A stretch of 64,000 nt of DNA. It comes from Cyclobacteriaceae bacterium. GTDB taxonomy: Bacteria > Bacteroidota > Bacteroidia > Cytophagales > Cyclobacteriaceae. Both the position numbers and the translations under genes were made by a program. The notes beneath the pieces were generated by a model that saw only the letters and a program-made list of their open reading frames with translations, ran no database searches and had not been told where the DNA came from. This document shows positions 53,319 to 61,720 of this stretch, one piece after another. The number at the start of each line of letters is the position of its first letter. Within the stretch, counting starts at the first letter, position 1. The stretch lies in the NCBI GenBank assembly GCA_019638355.1, contig JAHBTY010000003.1, positions 583,325 to 647,324 of the forward strand, given 5' to 3'.

Positions 53319-54034
53319 TTCAGGTTTTTGCAAAAGAGTTCAATAGTTTTCTCAACTCATTAATTGCCTACATGGTGATTGGTGTTTTCTTAACAGCAAT
53401 CGGTTTGTTAATGTGGGTATTTCCCGATACATCGGTACTCGAGTATGGCTTTGCGGATATGGACACCTTGTTTTCGATGGGGCCGTATGTATTTATTTTC
53501 CTGGTGCCGGCCATCACCATGAAAAGTTTTGCGGAAGAAAAAAAACTGGGTACGCTGGAACTGCTGCTGACCAAACCCCTCAGCGATTGGGATGTGGTAC
53601 TTGGAAAATTTCTGGCTGCGTTTGCGTTAGTGTTGCTGGCGCTTGCACCAACCGTTATCTACTATATAAGTATCTATAAATTGGGTAACCCGGTTGGTAA
53701 TATCGATTCGGCTGGGGTGTGGGGTTCTTACATCGGACTTGCGTTGTTGGCCATGATTTTTTGTGCCATTGGGTTGCTGGCCTCATCGCTTACAACCAAC
53801 CAGATAGTTTCATTTATTCTGGCAGCATTTTTATGTTTTCTGATTTACACCGGCTTCGATTCGCTGGCAACGTTTGGAAACAATGCCCTGTTGATAAAGC
53901 AACTTGGTATTTTGTATCATTATGAATCGCTTAGCAAGGGGTTAATCGATAGCCGTGATGTAATTTATTTTATTAGCGTTACTGCATTCGTGCTGGTAAC
54001 AACTAAAACCATAATCGGAAGCAGGCAATGGTAA
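53315..54034 (+). CDS. gldF: Gliding motility ABC permease GldF
   Basis: The 239-residue protein has six membrane helices in the ABC-2 permease pattern: NSLIAYMVIGVFLTAIGLLM, FIFLVPAITMKSFAEEKKLG (with the AEEKKLGTLELLLTKPL cytoplasmic motif), FALVLLALAPTVIYYISIYK, LALLAMIFCAIGLLASSL, SFILAAFLCFLIYTGFDSLA and VIYFISVTAFVLVTTKTIIG. It overlaps gldA by 4 bases and gldG by 7 bases, indicating strong translational coupling. Confidence 0.94.
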   Translation: MIQVFAKEFNSFLNSLIAYMVIGVFLTAIGLLMWVFPDTSVLEYGFADMDTLFSMGPYVFIFLVPAITMKSFAEEKKLGTLELLLTKPLSDWDVVLGKFLAAFALVLLALAPTVIYYISIYKLGNPVGNIDSAGVWGSYIGLALLAMIFCAIGLLASSLTTNQIVSFILAAFLCFLIYTGFDSLATFGNNALLIKQLGILYHYESLSKGLIDSRDVIYFISVTAFVLVTTKTIIGSRQW

Positions 54035-55707
54035 CGTGGAAGAAAAGTAAACGGATAGGCGATTTACTGCTGCTGGCCAATGTATTGGTGTGGGTGGTTT
54101 TGCTGAATGTACTGGCTTCATTCTACTTTTTCAGATTTGATCTTACCGATGAAAAACGCTATACTATTCAATCGCAAACAAAAACCTTGCTGCAATCGCT
54201 GGAAGATGAATTGTTTGTAGAAGCATTTCTGGAAGGAAGCGATCTGAATCCAGAGTTTAAGCGCTTGCAAAAAACCATTCGCGAAACGTTGGACGAATTC
54301 AGAATTTATTCGCGGAACAAAGTAAAGTTTACATTCACCGATCCGCTGCAAGCCAACAACGAGCGGGCCCGCAACGAATTTATTACCGACCTGAACGCCC
54401 GTGGGGTAAGTCCGCGTAATGTTATCGAAACCCGAAATGGTGAGCGGGTTGAAAAATTTGTATTTCCCGGAGCGTTGGTATCCTACCAGGGTTTTGAAGC
54501 CGGAGTGATGTTGCTGCGGGGCAATCGCGCGCAAAGCATTAATCAATCCATTGAAGAAATTGAATATGAATTAGCCAACGCAATCCACAAACTGAGCAAC
54601 ACCAATCGCAAGCGGGTAGGGTTGCTGCGCGGGCATGGTGAACTTGATAGTTTGGCGTTTGCCAGTTTTAACAATGCTTTGTTAGAACAATACGATGTGT
54701 TTGTGGTAACATTGGATCGGAAACTAACTATTGCCGGTTATGACTTGCTGATAGTTGCCAAACCGACACAAACATTTTCAGAGGCGGATAAATACAAACT
54801 CGATCAGTATATCATGAATGGCGGCAAGGTACTGTTTCTGTTAGATCGGTTAGATGCCGACATGAACCGCGCCTCCGAAGAAGATTACCTGGCATTTCCG
54901 TATGAACTTAATATCGAAGACCTCCTGTTTAAATATGGTGTGCGCATCAATCCCGACTTAATTCAAGATCGGGTTTCGGGTCGATACCCCATTGTGGTGG
55001 GTGGCAATCGCAATCAACCTCAAATCATGCAATTGGAATGGCCGTTCTTTCCACTTGCAAATCAGTATGCCACGCATCCCATTACCCGAAACCTGGATGC
55101 CACCCTATTTAGGTTTGCAAGCAGCCTGGATACGGTTAAAGCAACTGGTGTGAAAAAGACACCCTTGGTGTATAGCTCCGTTTATGCGCGCAAAGTAATG
55201 GCACCCGTAAAAGTTACAGTAAATGATTTGCGCAGGCAAATGCGTGATGAAGCGTTTACAAGTGGTCCCATTGCTATGGGTTATTTATTGGAAGGAAAGT
55301 TTACATCACTGTACAAAAACAGATTTGCACCAGAAGGTGTAACTGCGGATAACTTTAAGGAAGAAAGTTCGGCAACCAAGCTGGCCGTAATTGCCGATGG
55401 TGATATTGCGCGCAACGATGTTAATCCGCGTGATGGTAACCCGCAGCCATTGGGATTTGACCCGTTTACACAATACACATTTGCCAATCAGGATTTTTTA
55501 TTGAATACAGTTGCATACATGCTCGATGAAAATGGCTTGATAAAAGCCCGTAACAAGGAAGTAAAAGTGCGACCGTTGGATAAAGTAAAAATCAAGAACG
55601 AACGCAGCTTTTGGCAAACCATCAACCTGGTGGTGCCAGTTGTGGTATTGATTGGTTTTGGAATTGGAAAAGCATATTGGCGCAGTGTTAAATATTCGCG
55701 ATTCTGA
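54028..55707 (+). CDS. gldG: Gliding motility-associated ABC protein GldG
   Basis: The 559-residue protein has an N-terminal membrane helix (LLLANVLVWVVLLNVLASFY) and a large periplasmic domain (residues 35-520) of the GldG/ABC-2 substrate-binding type (KRVGLLRGHGELDSLAFASF; DKYKLDQYIMNGGKVLFLLD; PLGFDPFTQYTFANQDFLLN). A C-terminal helix follows (INLVVPVVVLIGFGIGKAYW). The family is required with GldF for gliding and often linked to dnaN. One base is shared with the next gene. Confidence 0.92.
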   Translation: MVTWKKSKRIGDLLLLANVLVWVVLLNVLASFYFFRFDLTDEKRYTIQSQTKTLLQSLEDELFVEAFLEGSDLNPEFKRLQKTIRETLDEFRIYSRNKVKFTFTDPLQANNERARNEFITDLNARGVSPRNVIETRNGERVEKFVFPGALVSYQGFEAGVMLLRGNRAQSINQSIEEIEYELANAIHKLSNTNRKRVGLLRGHGELDSLAFASFNNALLEQYDVFVVTLDRKLTIAGYDLLIVAKPTQTFSEADKYKLDQYIMNGGKVLFLLDRLDADMNRASEEDYLAFPYELNIEDLLFKYGVRINPDLIQDRVSGRYPIVVGGNRNQPQIMQLEWPFFPLANQYATHPITRNLDATLFRFASSLDTVKATGVKKTPLVYSSVYARKVMAPVKVTVNDLRRQMRDEAFTSGPIAMGYLLEGKFTSLYKNRFAPEGVTADNFKEESSATKLAVIADGDIARNDVNPRDGNPQPLGFDPFTQYTFANQDFLLNTVAYMLDENGLIKARNKEVKVRPLDKVKIKNERSFWQTINLVVPVVVLIGFGIGKAYWRSVKYSRF

Positions 55708-56639
55708 TGCAAGAGAAACAAAACATACGCTTATTGATTGGGTTGGTGATTTCTTCGCTTGCACTGATTGTTGTAGTTTACATCAGTGCCCGCGAAAATT
55801 TTGATGTGGTTGATAAACAACTTTTTCAGGTGGAAGATCAAACCGAAATCAATAAGGTGGTGATCAAACCTGCGCAAGGCGAAGAAGTTGAACTTGATTT
55901 TGAGGGGGGGCGTTGGCGTGTAAACAATACATACGATGCCGATCAGCAGATGATTAAAATTCTGTTTGCCACCTTGCTACAAACTGAACCGAGGCGCCAG
56001 GTCGCAACAACCATTCAGGATTCTATCAGCAATCACATCCACACTACAGGCCAGGCAGTAGAACTGTATGCGAACAATAACCTGGTGAAAACTTTTTGGG
56101 TGGGTGGTAATGATCGTAAAACAGAAACGTGGTTTCAGTTACCCAACGATGTTCCGTACGTTGTGCAAGTGCCCGGTTACCGGCTTTACATTGCATCGGT
56201 ATTTGAGCTAACCCCTTCCGATTGGCGCGACAAACGAGTTTTTAATTTCAATTGGCAAAACTTTAAGCGTTTGGAAATGCATTTCTCTAAGCAATCAAAT
56301 CAGGATTTCACTGTTTCACTAGCCAATCAGCTTTTTGTTATAAATGAAGTTGCCGTTGCCGATACCACCAAATTGAGCAACTACCTGGAGTCGGTCTTTA
56401 ATCTTCAGGCCAATCAATTTCTTACTACCCCGGGTAAGTACGACAGCCTGCTTGCAACCACCCCTGCTTATTCAATATCAGTAACAGATATTGCCAACCG
56501 GGTGTACCAGTTGGAGGTTTTTCCGCAACTAAAAGGTGAACAGGTTATTCTAGGTCGGGTTAATGAAGAATTGCCCGCATTATTTAGTAAGCAGCAAATT
56601 ACCCCAATTGAGCGAAAAAGGAGTTATTTTGAGTATTAA
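55707..56639 (+). CDS. DUF4340 domain protein
   Basis: The 310-residue product has an N-terminal membrane helix (LLIGLVISSLALIVVVYISA). The periplasmic DUF4340 fold follows (INKVVIKPAQGEEVELDFEG; YVVQVPGYRLYIASVFELTP; DWRDKRVFNFNWQNFKRLEM). DUF4340 genes commonly follow gldG-like ABC genes, and the two products likely act together. It overlaps gldG by 1 base and precedes dnaN by 81 bases. Confidence 0.9.
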   Translation: MQEKQNIRLLIGLVISSLALIVVVYISARENFDVVDKQLFQVEDQTEINKVVIKPAQGEEVELDFEGGRWRVNNTYDADQQMIKILFATLLQTEPRRQVATTIQDSISNHIHTTGQAVELYANNNLVKTFWVGGNDRKTETWFQLPNDVPYVVQVPGYRLYIASVFELTPSDWRDKRVFNFNWQNFKRLEMHFSKQSNQDFTVSLANQLFVINEVAVADTTKLSNYLESVFNLQANQFLTTPGKYDSLLATTPAYSISVTDIANRVYQLEVFPQLKGEQVILGRVNEELPALFSKQQITPIERKRSYFEY

Positions 56640-56720
56640 TCCAGCTTACGCATTCATTTTTCTGATTGGTTTTTCTTTCTAACTTTACCGCCCTGTAAAA
56701 CCACAAACCACTGATTTACA

Positions 56721-57845
56721 ATGAAGTTTATCGTTAACTCAAGTTACCTGCTCAAACAGCTTTCCAATATCAATGGCGTTATTACTACCAATCCGGTAGT
56801 ACCAATCTTAGAAAATTTTCTTTTCGAAATAAATAAAAACAGTTTAACGGTAACCGCATCTGATCTGCAAACATCCATGATTACCGAACTAAACGTGGAA
56901 TCAAAGGAGAAGGGTAACATAGCCGTGCCCGCACGTATTCTGCTGGATACATTGAAAAACCTGCCCGATCAACCGGTAACTTTTTCAATAGATGAATCAA
57001 CTTATAGCATTGAGATCAGTTCGGATAATGGCCGTTATAAATTATCGGGCGAGAATGCCACTGACTTTCCAAAAGTGCCATCCGTTTCAAATGATTTTTC
57101 AGCCAACATCTCTTCCGAAGTCTTAGCACGTGCCGTAAACAATACCATTTTTGCAACCAGCAGCGATGAACTTCGCCCGGCCATGACGGGTGTTTATGTT
57201 AACCTGGGCGAAAAGAATACCACATTTGTTGCTACCGATGGCCACCGTTTGGTTCGCTATCGCAGAAGCGATATTAAATCTGATAATGGTAACTCCATCA
57301 TTATTCCACGCAAAGCATTGAACTTGTTAAAAGCTACGTTGCCTACTGAGAATACCGATGTAACCATCGACTTCAACATGTCGAATGCATTCTTCAAGTT
57401 TGGAAACATTCGCATGATTTGCCGCTTGATTGATGAGCGTTTCCCGGATTACGAAAATGTAATTCCTTCGCAAAACCCGATTAAGATGACGATCAGTCGC
57501 ACGGATTTATTGGGTTCATTGAAACGTATTTCTATTTACGCCAATAAAACAACACACCAGGTTCGTTTAAAAATTACGGGCAGCGAGTTACAGGTATCGG
57601 CAGAAGATCTTGATTTCTCAAACGAAGCAAATGAACGCCTTTCTTGCGAGCACGAAGGCGATGATATTGAGATTGGCTTCAACGCTAAATTTTTGATTGA
57701 AATGCTTACCAATCTGGATACCGATCAGATTAAATTAAATATGTCGGCTCCTAATAAGGCTGGCTTAATTCTTCCTGCCGAAAAAGACAAAGCAGAAGAT
57801 ATTCTTATGCTGGTGATGCCGGTTATGCTGAATCAATATGTTTAG
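56721..57845 (+). CDS. dnaN: DNA polymerase III subunit beta (sliding clamp)
   Basis: The 374-residue protein has three tandem clamp domains. Clear family stretches are NVESKEKGNIAVPARILLDT, MTGVYVNLGEKNTTFVATDG followed by HRLVRYRRS, and the C-terminal ILMLVMPVMLNQYV that closes domain III. The dimer encircles DNA and tethers the polymerase. It is the last gene of the gld operon and is followed by a strong terminator. A TAACTTTACCG sequence in the 81-base gap could provide an additional internal promoter. Confidence 0.98.
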   Translation: MKFIVNSSYLLKQLSNINGVITTNPVVPILENFLFEINKNSLTVTASDLQTSMITELNVESKEKGNIAVPARILLDTLKNLPDQPVTFSIDESTYSIEISSDNGRYKLSGENATDFPKVPSVSNDFSANISSEVLARAVNNTIFATSSDELRPAMTGVYVNLGEKNTTFVATDGHRLVRYRRSDIKSDNGNSIIIPRKALNLLKATLPTENTDVTIDFNMSNAFFKFGNIRMICRLIDERFPDYENVIPSQNPIKMTISRTDLLGSLKRISIYANKTTHQVRLKITGSELQVSAEDLDFSNEANERLSCEHEGDDIEIGFNAKFLIEMLTNLDTDQIKLNMSAPNKAGLILPAEKDKAEDILMLVMPVMLNQYV

Positions 57846-57868
57846 AAATTAGTAATTGATATAGAAAT

Positions 57869-57900
57869 GGCTGATACTTAGTGTCAGCCTTTTTTATTTT
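57869..57900 (+). terminator. Intrinsic terminator after dnaN
   Basis: GGCTGATAC pairs with GTGTCAGCC (one G-U pair) around a TTA loop, followed by a long T-rich tail. It lies 23 bases past the dnaN stop. A GTG codon at 57881 that could open a longer frame of the next gene falls inside it, so that start is rejected. Confidence 0.88.
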
Positions 57901-57922
57901 TCTAATTCTTAAAGTTAATGAT

Positions 57923-58465
57923 ATGAGAAGATATCTAATCTTACTTGTGATGCTGGTAAGTTGTAACAAGCCATCAGGAACTCAAAAGGAAACTGATTTA
58001 ATGGATTTGATTAATGATCTTCCAATGATGGTTCCCCCCATAACTTTCAACTCAGACAGGCCAATTAGTTCGGATCATCAGGTTGAACAGCAAGTTTTAG
58101 ATAAACTACAAAAACTAATTCCTGGCTACGGCTTACTTGGGAAACTCTTTGACACTGAGAATTTTGTGGCAATTATTGGAGTTGTTCCTAATGATACCGG
58201 TTCACCCATGATTTTAATTTTTGATAGAAATGGAATGCAACTTGACTCTTATTTGCTGTATGAAACTGCAGGTGGAGATATGGGCTACGAATCTAAAAAT
58301 ACTGTTACAATAAAGCCGAACAAGGAAATTGAGTTTATAGATAGTACCTGGACAATGAAGATAAACAAGGAACGCACTAATGTAATTGAGGGGACGGATT
58401 CCTTAAGCGTTTCAAGGAAATTATATTTAATCTCTGCAGTTGGTCAAATTCAGAATATTCAATAA
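57923..58465 (+). CDS. Small lipoprotein of unknown function
   Basis: The product of about 180 residues starts MRRYLILLVMLVSCNKPSGT with lipobox LVSC (Cys14). The mature part begins with a charged region (ETDLMDLINDLPMMVPPITF) and continues with beta-like strands including FVAIIGVVPNDTGSPMILIF and YLLYETAGGDMGYESKNTVT. No family is recognised. It stands alone between the dnaN terminator and the NfeD/flotillin pair. Confidence 0.7.
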   Translation: MRRYLILLVMLVSCNKPSGTQKETDLMDLINDLPMMVPPITFNSDRPISSDHQVEQQVLDKLQKLIPGYGLLGKLFDTENFVAIIGVVPNDTGSPMILIFDRNGMQLDSYLLYETAGGDMGYESKNTVTIKPNKEIEFIDSTWTMKINKERTNVIEGTDSLSVSRKLYLISAVGQIQNIQ

Positions 58466-58567
58466 TTAATACCTTGAATAGGTCTTAATAAAATGCTCAG
58501 ACATTTTTAGGTTACTTTCCACTCTTGTAATTAATCAATTTCTGAATTATCTTATCAAAAATTGTCT

Positions 58568-59143
58568 ATGGAAGCATTTGGCACCTGGTGGGAAGGTTTA
58601 ACCCCGATTCTGAAAGTTTTCTGGAGCATTGCAGTTCCTTTTACGCTATTCTTTATTCTACAACTGATCCTCTCTTTTTTCGGAGCCGAATCGCCCGATG
58701 ATTTACCCGATGCCGAGATTGATGCCGATCACGGTATTCCGTTTCAGTTTCTGACACTCAAAAACCTGATTGGGTTCTTTACCATTTTTTCATGGACCGG
58801 TATTGCGTGTGTAGAAGCCGGGTATTCGAATGGGATAAGTTTGATGATATCAACCATTGCGGGCTTATTAATGATGGGCTTGATGGCCGGGTTATTTTAT
58901 TTGATGACGAAATCGGGTGCCGATGGTACCATGAAAATTCAAAATGCAATCGGGCAAACCGGTGAAGTATATCTAACCATCCAGGCCAACCGTAAAAGCC
59001 TGGGAAAGGTACAGGTTAAAGTAAGTGGTGCTGTGCGCACGTTAGATGCCATGACAGACGATGATGAAACACTTACTACCGGCCAACTGGCCCGTGTAGT
59101 TCAAATCATAAATGATAATATCCTTTTAGTAACCTCCAAATAG
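58568..59143 (+). CDS. NfeD/YqiJ-like membrane protein partner of flotillin
   Basis: The product of about 191 residues starts MEAFGTWWEGLTPILKVFWS with three or four membrane helices (FWSIAVPFTLFFILQLILSF; TLKNLIGFFTIFSWTGIACV; SLMISTIAGLLMMGLMAGLF). The C-terminal beta domain has an OB-fold pattern (AIGQTGEVYLTIQANRKSLG, then TLTTGQLARVVQIINDN). YqiJ/NfeD1b proteins occur immediately upstream of YqiK-type flotillins and are thought to act in membrane microdomain organisation; the 7-base gap here matches that arrangement. Confidence 0.83.
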   Translation: MEAFGTWWEGLTPILKVFWSIAVPFTLFFILQLILSFFGAESPDDLPDAEIDADHGIPFQFLTLKNLIGFFTIFSWTGIACVEAGYSNGISLMISTIAGLLMMGLMAGLFYLMTKSGADGTMKIQNAIGQTGEVYLTIQANRKSLGKVQVKVSGAVRTLDAMTDDDETLTTGQLARVVQIINDNILLVTSK

Positions 59144-59150
59144 TTTTTGT

Positions 59151-60719
59151 ATGCTAACACTCCCCATTATCACCATTGTAGGGCTCTTTATTTTTATTGT
59201 GATAACGACCATGCTCCGCAGGTACAAACGGTGCCCGTCCGATCGGATTCTGGTTGTATATGGTAAAGTAGGTGGTGGAGGTTCAGCCAAATGTATCCAC
59301 GGTGGAGCTGCGTTTATCTGGCCGGTGTTTCAGGATTATTCCTTTATGGATTTAACACCTATTTCCATTGAAGTAAATCTTACCAATGCATTAAGTAAAC
59401 AAAACATTCGGGTGGATGTGCCTTCGAAATTCACCGTGGGTATTTCTACCGAAAGTGGTGTAATGGAAAATGCAGCGGAACGCTTGTTGGGCTTGCAACG
59501 CCCCGATGTACATGCGTTGGCACACGATATAATTGTGGGCCAGATGCGTTTGGTAGTAGCCATGATGGATATTGAAGAGATTAACACCAACCGCGATAAG
59601 TTTTTACTAAATGTTTCGCACAACGTAGAAGTTGAACTTAAGAAGATTGGTCTTAAGTTGATTAACGTTAATATCACGGATATTAAAGACGAGAGCGGTT
59701 ACATTGCTGCACTTGGTAAAGAAGCGGCTGCAAAGGCTATTAACGAAGCAAAGATTCGGGTGGCTGACCAGGAACGATTAGGTGATATTGGTAAAACCGA
59801 AGCCGAAAAAGAACGCGATATTAAAGTATCGGAAATGGTGCGCGACCGCGATACGCAGGTTGCCGTAACCATTAAGGATAAAGAGATATTAATTGCAGGT
59901 GCAAAGCGCGATGAGCAGATAGGCAAAGTGGAAGCCGAGCGTGATACACGGATTAAATCAGCGGAAGCAAACGCCCTGGCAGTAACCGGTGAAAACCAAT
60001 CGAAGATTGCCATTGCCAATTCGGATGCACAACGCAGAGAACGGGAAGCAGAAGCTTTGAAGAAAGCGATTGCTGCAGAAAAAGTGCAGGCTGCTAAAGC
60101 ATTGGAAGAAGCGTACCTGGCGGAACAGAAAGCCGAACAAGCCCGTGCCGAACGCGATCGGGCTTCGCAGAATGCCAATATTGTGGTGGCTGCCGAAATT
60201 CAGAAGCAAAAAGCCATCATTGAAGCACAAGCCGAAGCGGAAAAACTACGCGAGCGGGCAAAAGGTGAAGCCGATGCCATCTTCGCTAAGTTGGAAGCCG
60301 AAGCACGCGGTATGTTTGAAATTTTAACCAAGCAGGCACAAGGGTTACAACAAATTGTGCAAGCTTCGGGCGATAATGCCCGCGATGCGGTGTTGTTGTT
60401 GATTGTAGATAAACTACCTGAATTGGTGCGCTTGCAAACCGAAGCGATTAAAAATATCAAGATCGATAAGCTTACCGTGTGGGAAGGTGGCAATGGCGGC
60501 AATGCCGATGGTAAAACTTCTACGGCTAATTTTATTTCTGGTTTATATAAATCGGTGCCGCCACTTCAAGAGATATTCAACATGGCTGGTATGGAATTAC
60601 CCGAATACCTGAAGGGAAAAACTGCTACTGAATTACAAAAAATGGCCGATGAGGCCAAGGCGAAGCAATTAGCAGCTTCACCTGAGACTAAAAAGGAGGA
60701 GGAAAAAGATAAACGATAG
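59151..60719 (+). CDS. Flotillin-family protein (YqiK-like)
   Basis: The 522-residue protein has an N-terminal membrane helix (LPIITIVGLFIFIVITTMLR) and an SPFH domain (about residues 35-200; DRILVVYGKVGGGGSAKCIH, then VDVPSKFTVGISTESGVMEN). The long Ala/Glu-rich flotillin coiled coil (about residues 190-390; EALKKAIAAEKVQAAKALEE) follows. The C-terminus has VLLLIVDKLPELVRLQTEAI and ends in a Lys/Glu tail. It should oligomerise in membrane microdomains with the upstream NfeD-like protein. It is distinct from the SPFH-GYF protein at 38532, so the window encodes two separate SPFH systems. Confidence 0.94.
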   Translation: MLTLPIITIVGLFIFIVITTMLRRYKRCPSDRILVVYGKVGGGGSAKCIHGGAAFIWPVFQDYSFMDLTPISIEVNLTNALSKQNIRVDVPSKFTVGISTESGVMENAAERLLGLQRPDVHALAHDIIVGQMRLVVAMMDIEEINTNRDKFLLNVSHNVEVELKKIGLKLINVNITDIKDESGYIAALGKEAAAKAINEAKIRVADQERLGDIGKTEAEKERDIKVSEMVRDRDTQVAVTIKDKEILIAGAKRDEQIGKVEAERDTRIKSAEANALAVTGENQSKIAIANSDAQRREREAEALKKAIAAEKVQAAKALEEAYLAEQKAEQARAERDRASQNANIVVAAEIQKQKAIIEAQAEAEKLRERAKGEADAIFAKLEAEARGMFEILTKQAQGLQQIVQASGDNARDAVLLLIVDKLPELVRLQTEAIKNIKIDKLTVWEGGNGGNADGKTSTANFISGLYKSVPPLQEIFNMAGMELPEYLKGKTATELQKMADEAKAKQLAASPETKKEEEKDKR

Positions 60720-60740
60720 TAGTTTTGATACCTTAAATTC

Positions 60741-60769
60741 AAAGTCAGATCGAACTGGTCTGACTTTTT
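60741..60769. terminator. Intrinsic terminator between flotillin and deacetylase genes
   Basis: AAAGTCAGA and TCTGACTTT form a 9-base stem around a 9-base loop, extended by TT. It lies 21 bases past the flotillin stop; the A-tract on the other side allows use by the convergent deacetylase gene, whose stop is 10 bases away. Confidence 0.75.
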
Positions 60770-60778
60770 GTAAGAAAA

Positions 60779-61702
60779 TTACTTCGTCATCTCACTAATA
60801 TAATCCGGCACAACCGGTTCGCCTTTAAAAAAATCATTTCCTTTTCCCTGCGATAACGCCCAGCGGTCGATCCAGGAAATTCCCCACTTGCCAAACCTGG
60901 TAATTTCAGTTTCGTAGGCTTTGTCCTGCAAGGCTTCCCCCAAGGAGATAAATGCATATCCATTATGTTTATAAACTTCGGCAAGTTTACCAATGTAGTG
61001 AGCATTAAGCAGGTTGGCGTGAAGTAAAAGAGTGTGATGAATGTTTCGTCCGAATAGTGCCACTGACAGCGTTTCGTAGTAGTGTAACATTTTTTCCATG
61101 TAAGCCAGGTAATCGGTTCCGATCCGGCTCATCAGCACGCTGTCTTTTTTTACATAAGCCCGGTGGTAGGCGAGGGCGAAAAGATAATCAACATTATCAA
61201 TCGTAACGGGCGCAATGATGTACTGATGCGCTTTTAAAAATTGTTCAAGTGAATCGGATTTTGCTTTTGTATCGCCAGCGTGTAGGTATGGGTGCCGGAA
61301 ATACCGCAAAGGTTTATTTCGGGCAGTCAGAAGTTTGCGCGTTTGTAATTCACCTTTCAGAATTTCTTTACCATAGGTGTTGAGGGAAGCATTGTTATAG
61401 TCGAGATGGGAAAAGGTGTGGTTACCCAAACCAAGATTTGCATCCACCCATTGTTTAAGTAAGCTAACCTGAAATGGATTGAGAATATCATTTGTATAAA
61501 GTTTAAATTCATTCACAAAGCCAATAGCGGGTATTTGATGTTCCGACAGTTTGTTCAGCAAATCGTTTGTAAGCGTACGTTGAAAAACTGAATCTGAAAT
61601 ACTATAACTCACCACCGGCAAGTCATCAATCGTAAAACAAACCTTTTTCTGAGCCAAAGCTGGCGTAACACAAATCAGTACTGCTAAAATTAATTTAAAC
61701 AT
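60779..61702 (-). CDS. Exported polysaccharide deacetylase (NodB-like)
   Basis: The 307-residue product has a signal peptide (residues 1-17, ending ALAQ). NodB motif 1 is FTIDDLP (Asp26, Asp27) and motif 2 is GNHTFSHLDY with zinc-binding His95 and His99. Motif 3 is RYFRHPYLHAG and LLLHANLLNAHYI supplies the late His. It is a metal-dependent hydrolase that removes acetyl groups from a carbohydrate or peptidoglycan-like substrate in the periplasm. It lies 18 bases downstream of the cytochrome/LRR gene and is probably co-transcribed with it. Confidence 0.92.
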   Translation of the reverse strand: MFKLILAVLICVTPALAQKKVCFTIDDLPVVSYSISDSVFQRTLTNDLLNKLSEHQIPAIGFVNEFKLYTNDILNPFQVSLLKQWVDANLGLGNHTFSHLDYNNASLNTYGKEILKGELQTRKLLTARNKPLRYFRHPYLHAGDTKAKSDSLEQFLKAHQYIIAPVTIDNVDYLFALAYHRAYVKKDSVLMSRIGTDYLAYMEKMLHYYETLSVALFGRNIHHTLLLHANLLNAHYIGKLAEVYKHNGYAFISLGEALQDKAYETEITRFGKWGISWIDRWALSQGKGNDFFKGEPVVPDYISEMTK

Positions 61703-61720
61703 ATTTCGATTTAGGAATGG

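Noticed and set aside
59699-60178. 159-codon antisense frame over the flotillin gene
   Set aside because: It is a composition shadow of the Ala/Glu-rich coiled coil, full of Ser/Ala with no domain.
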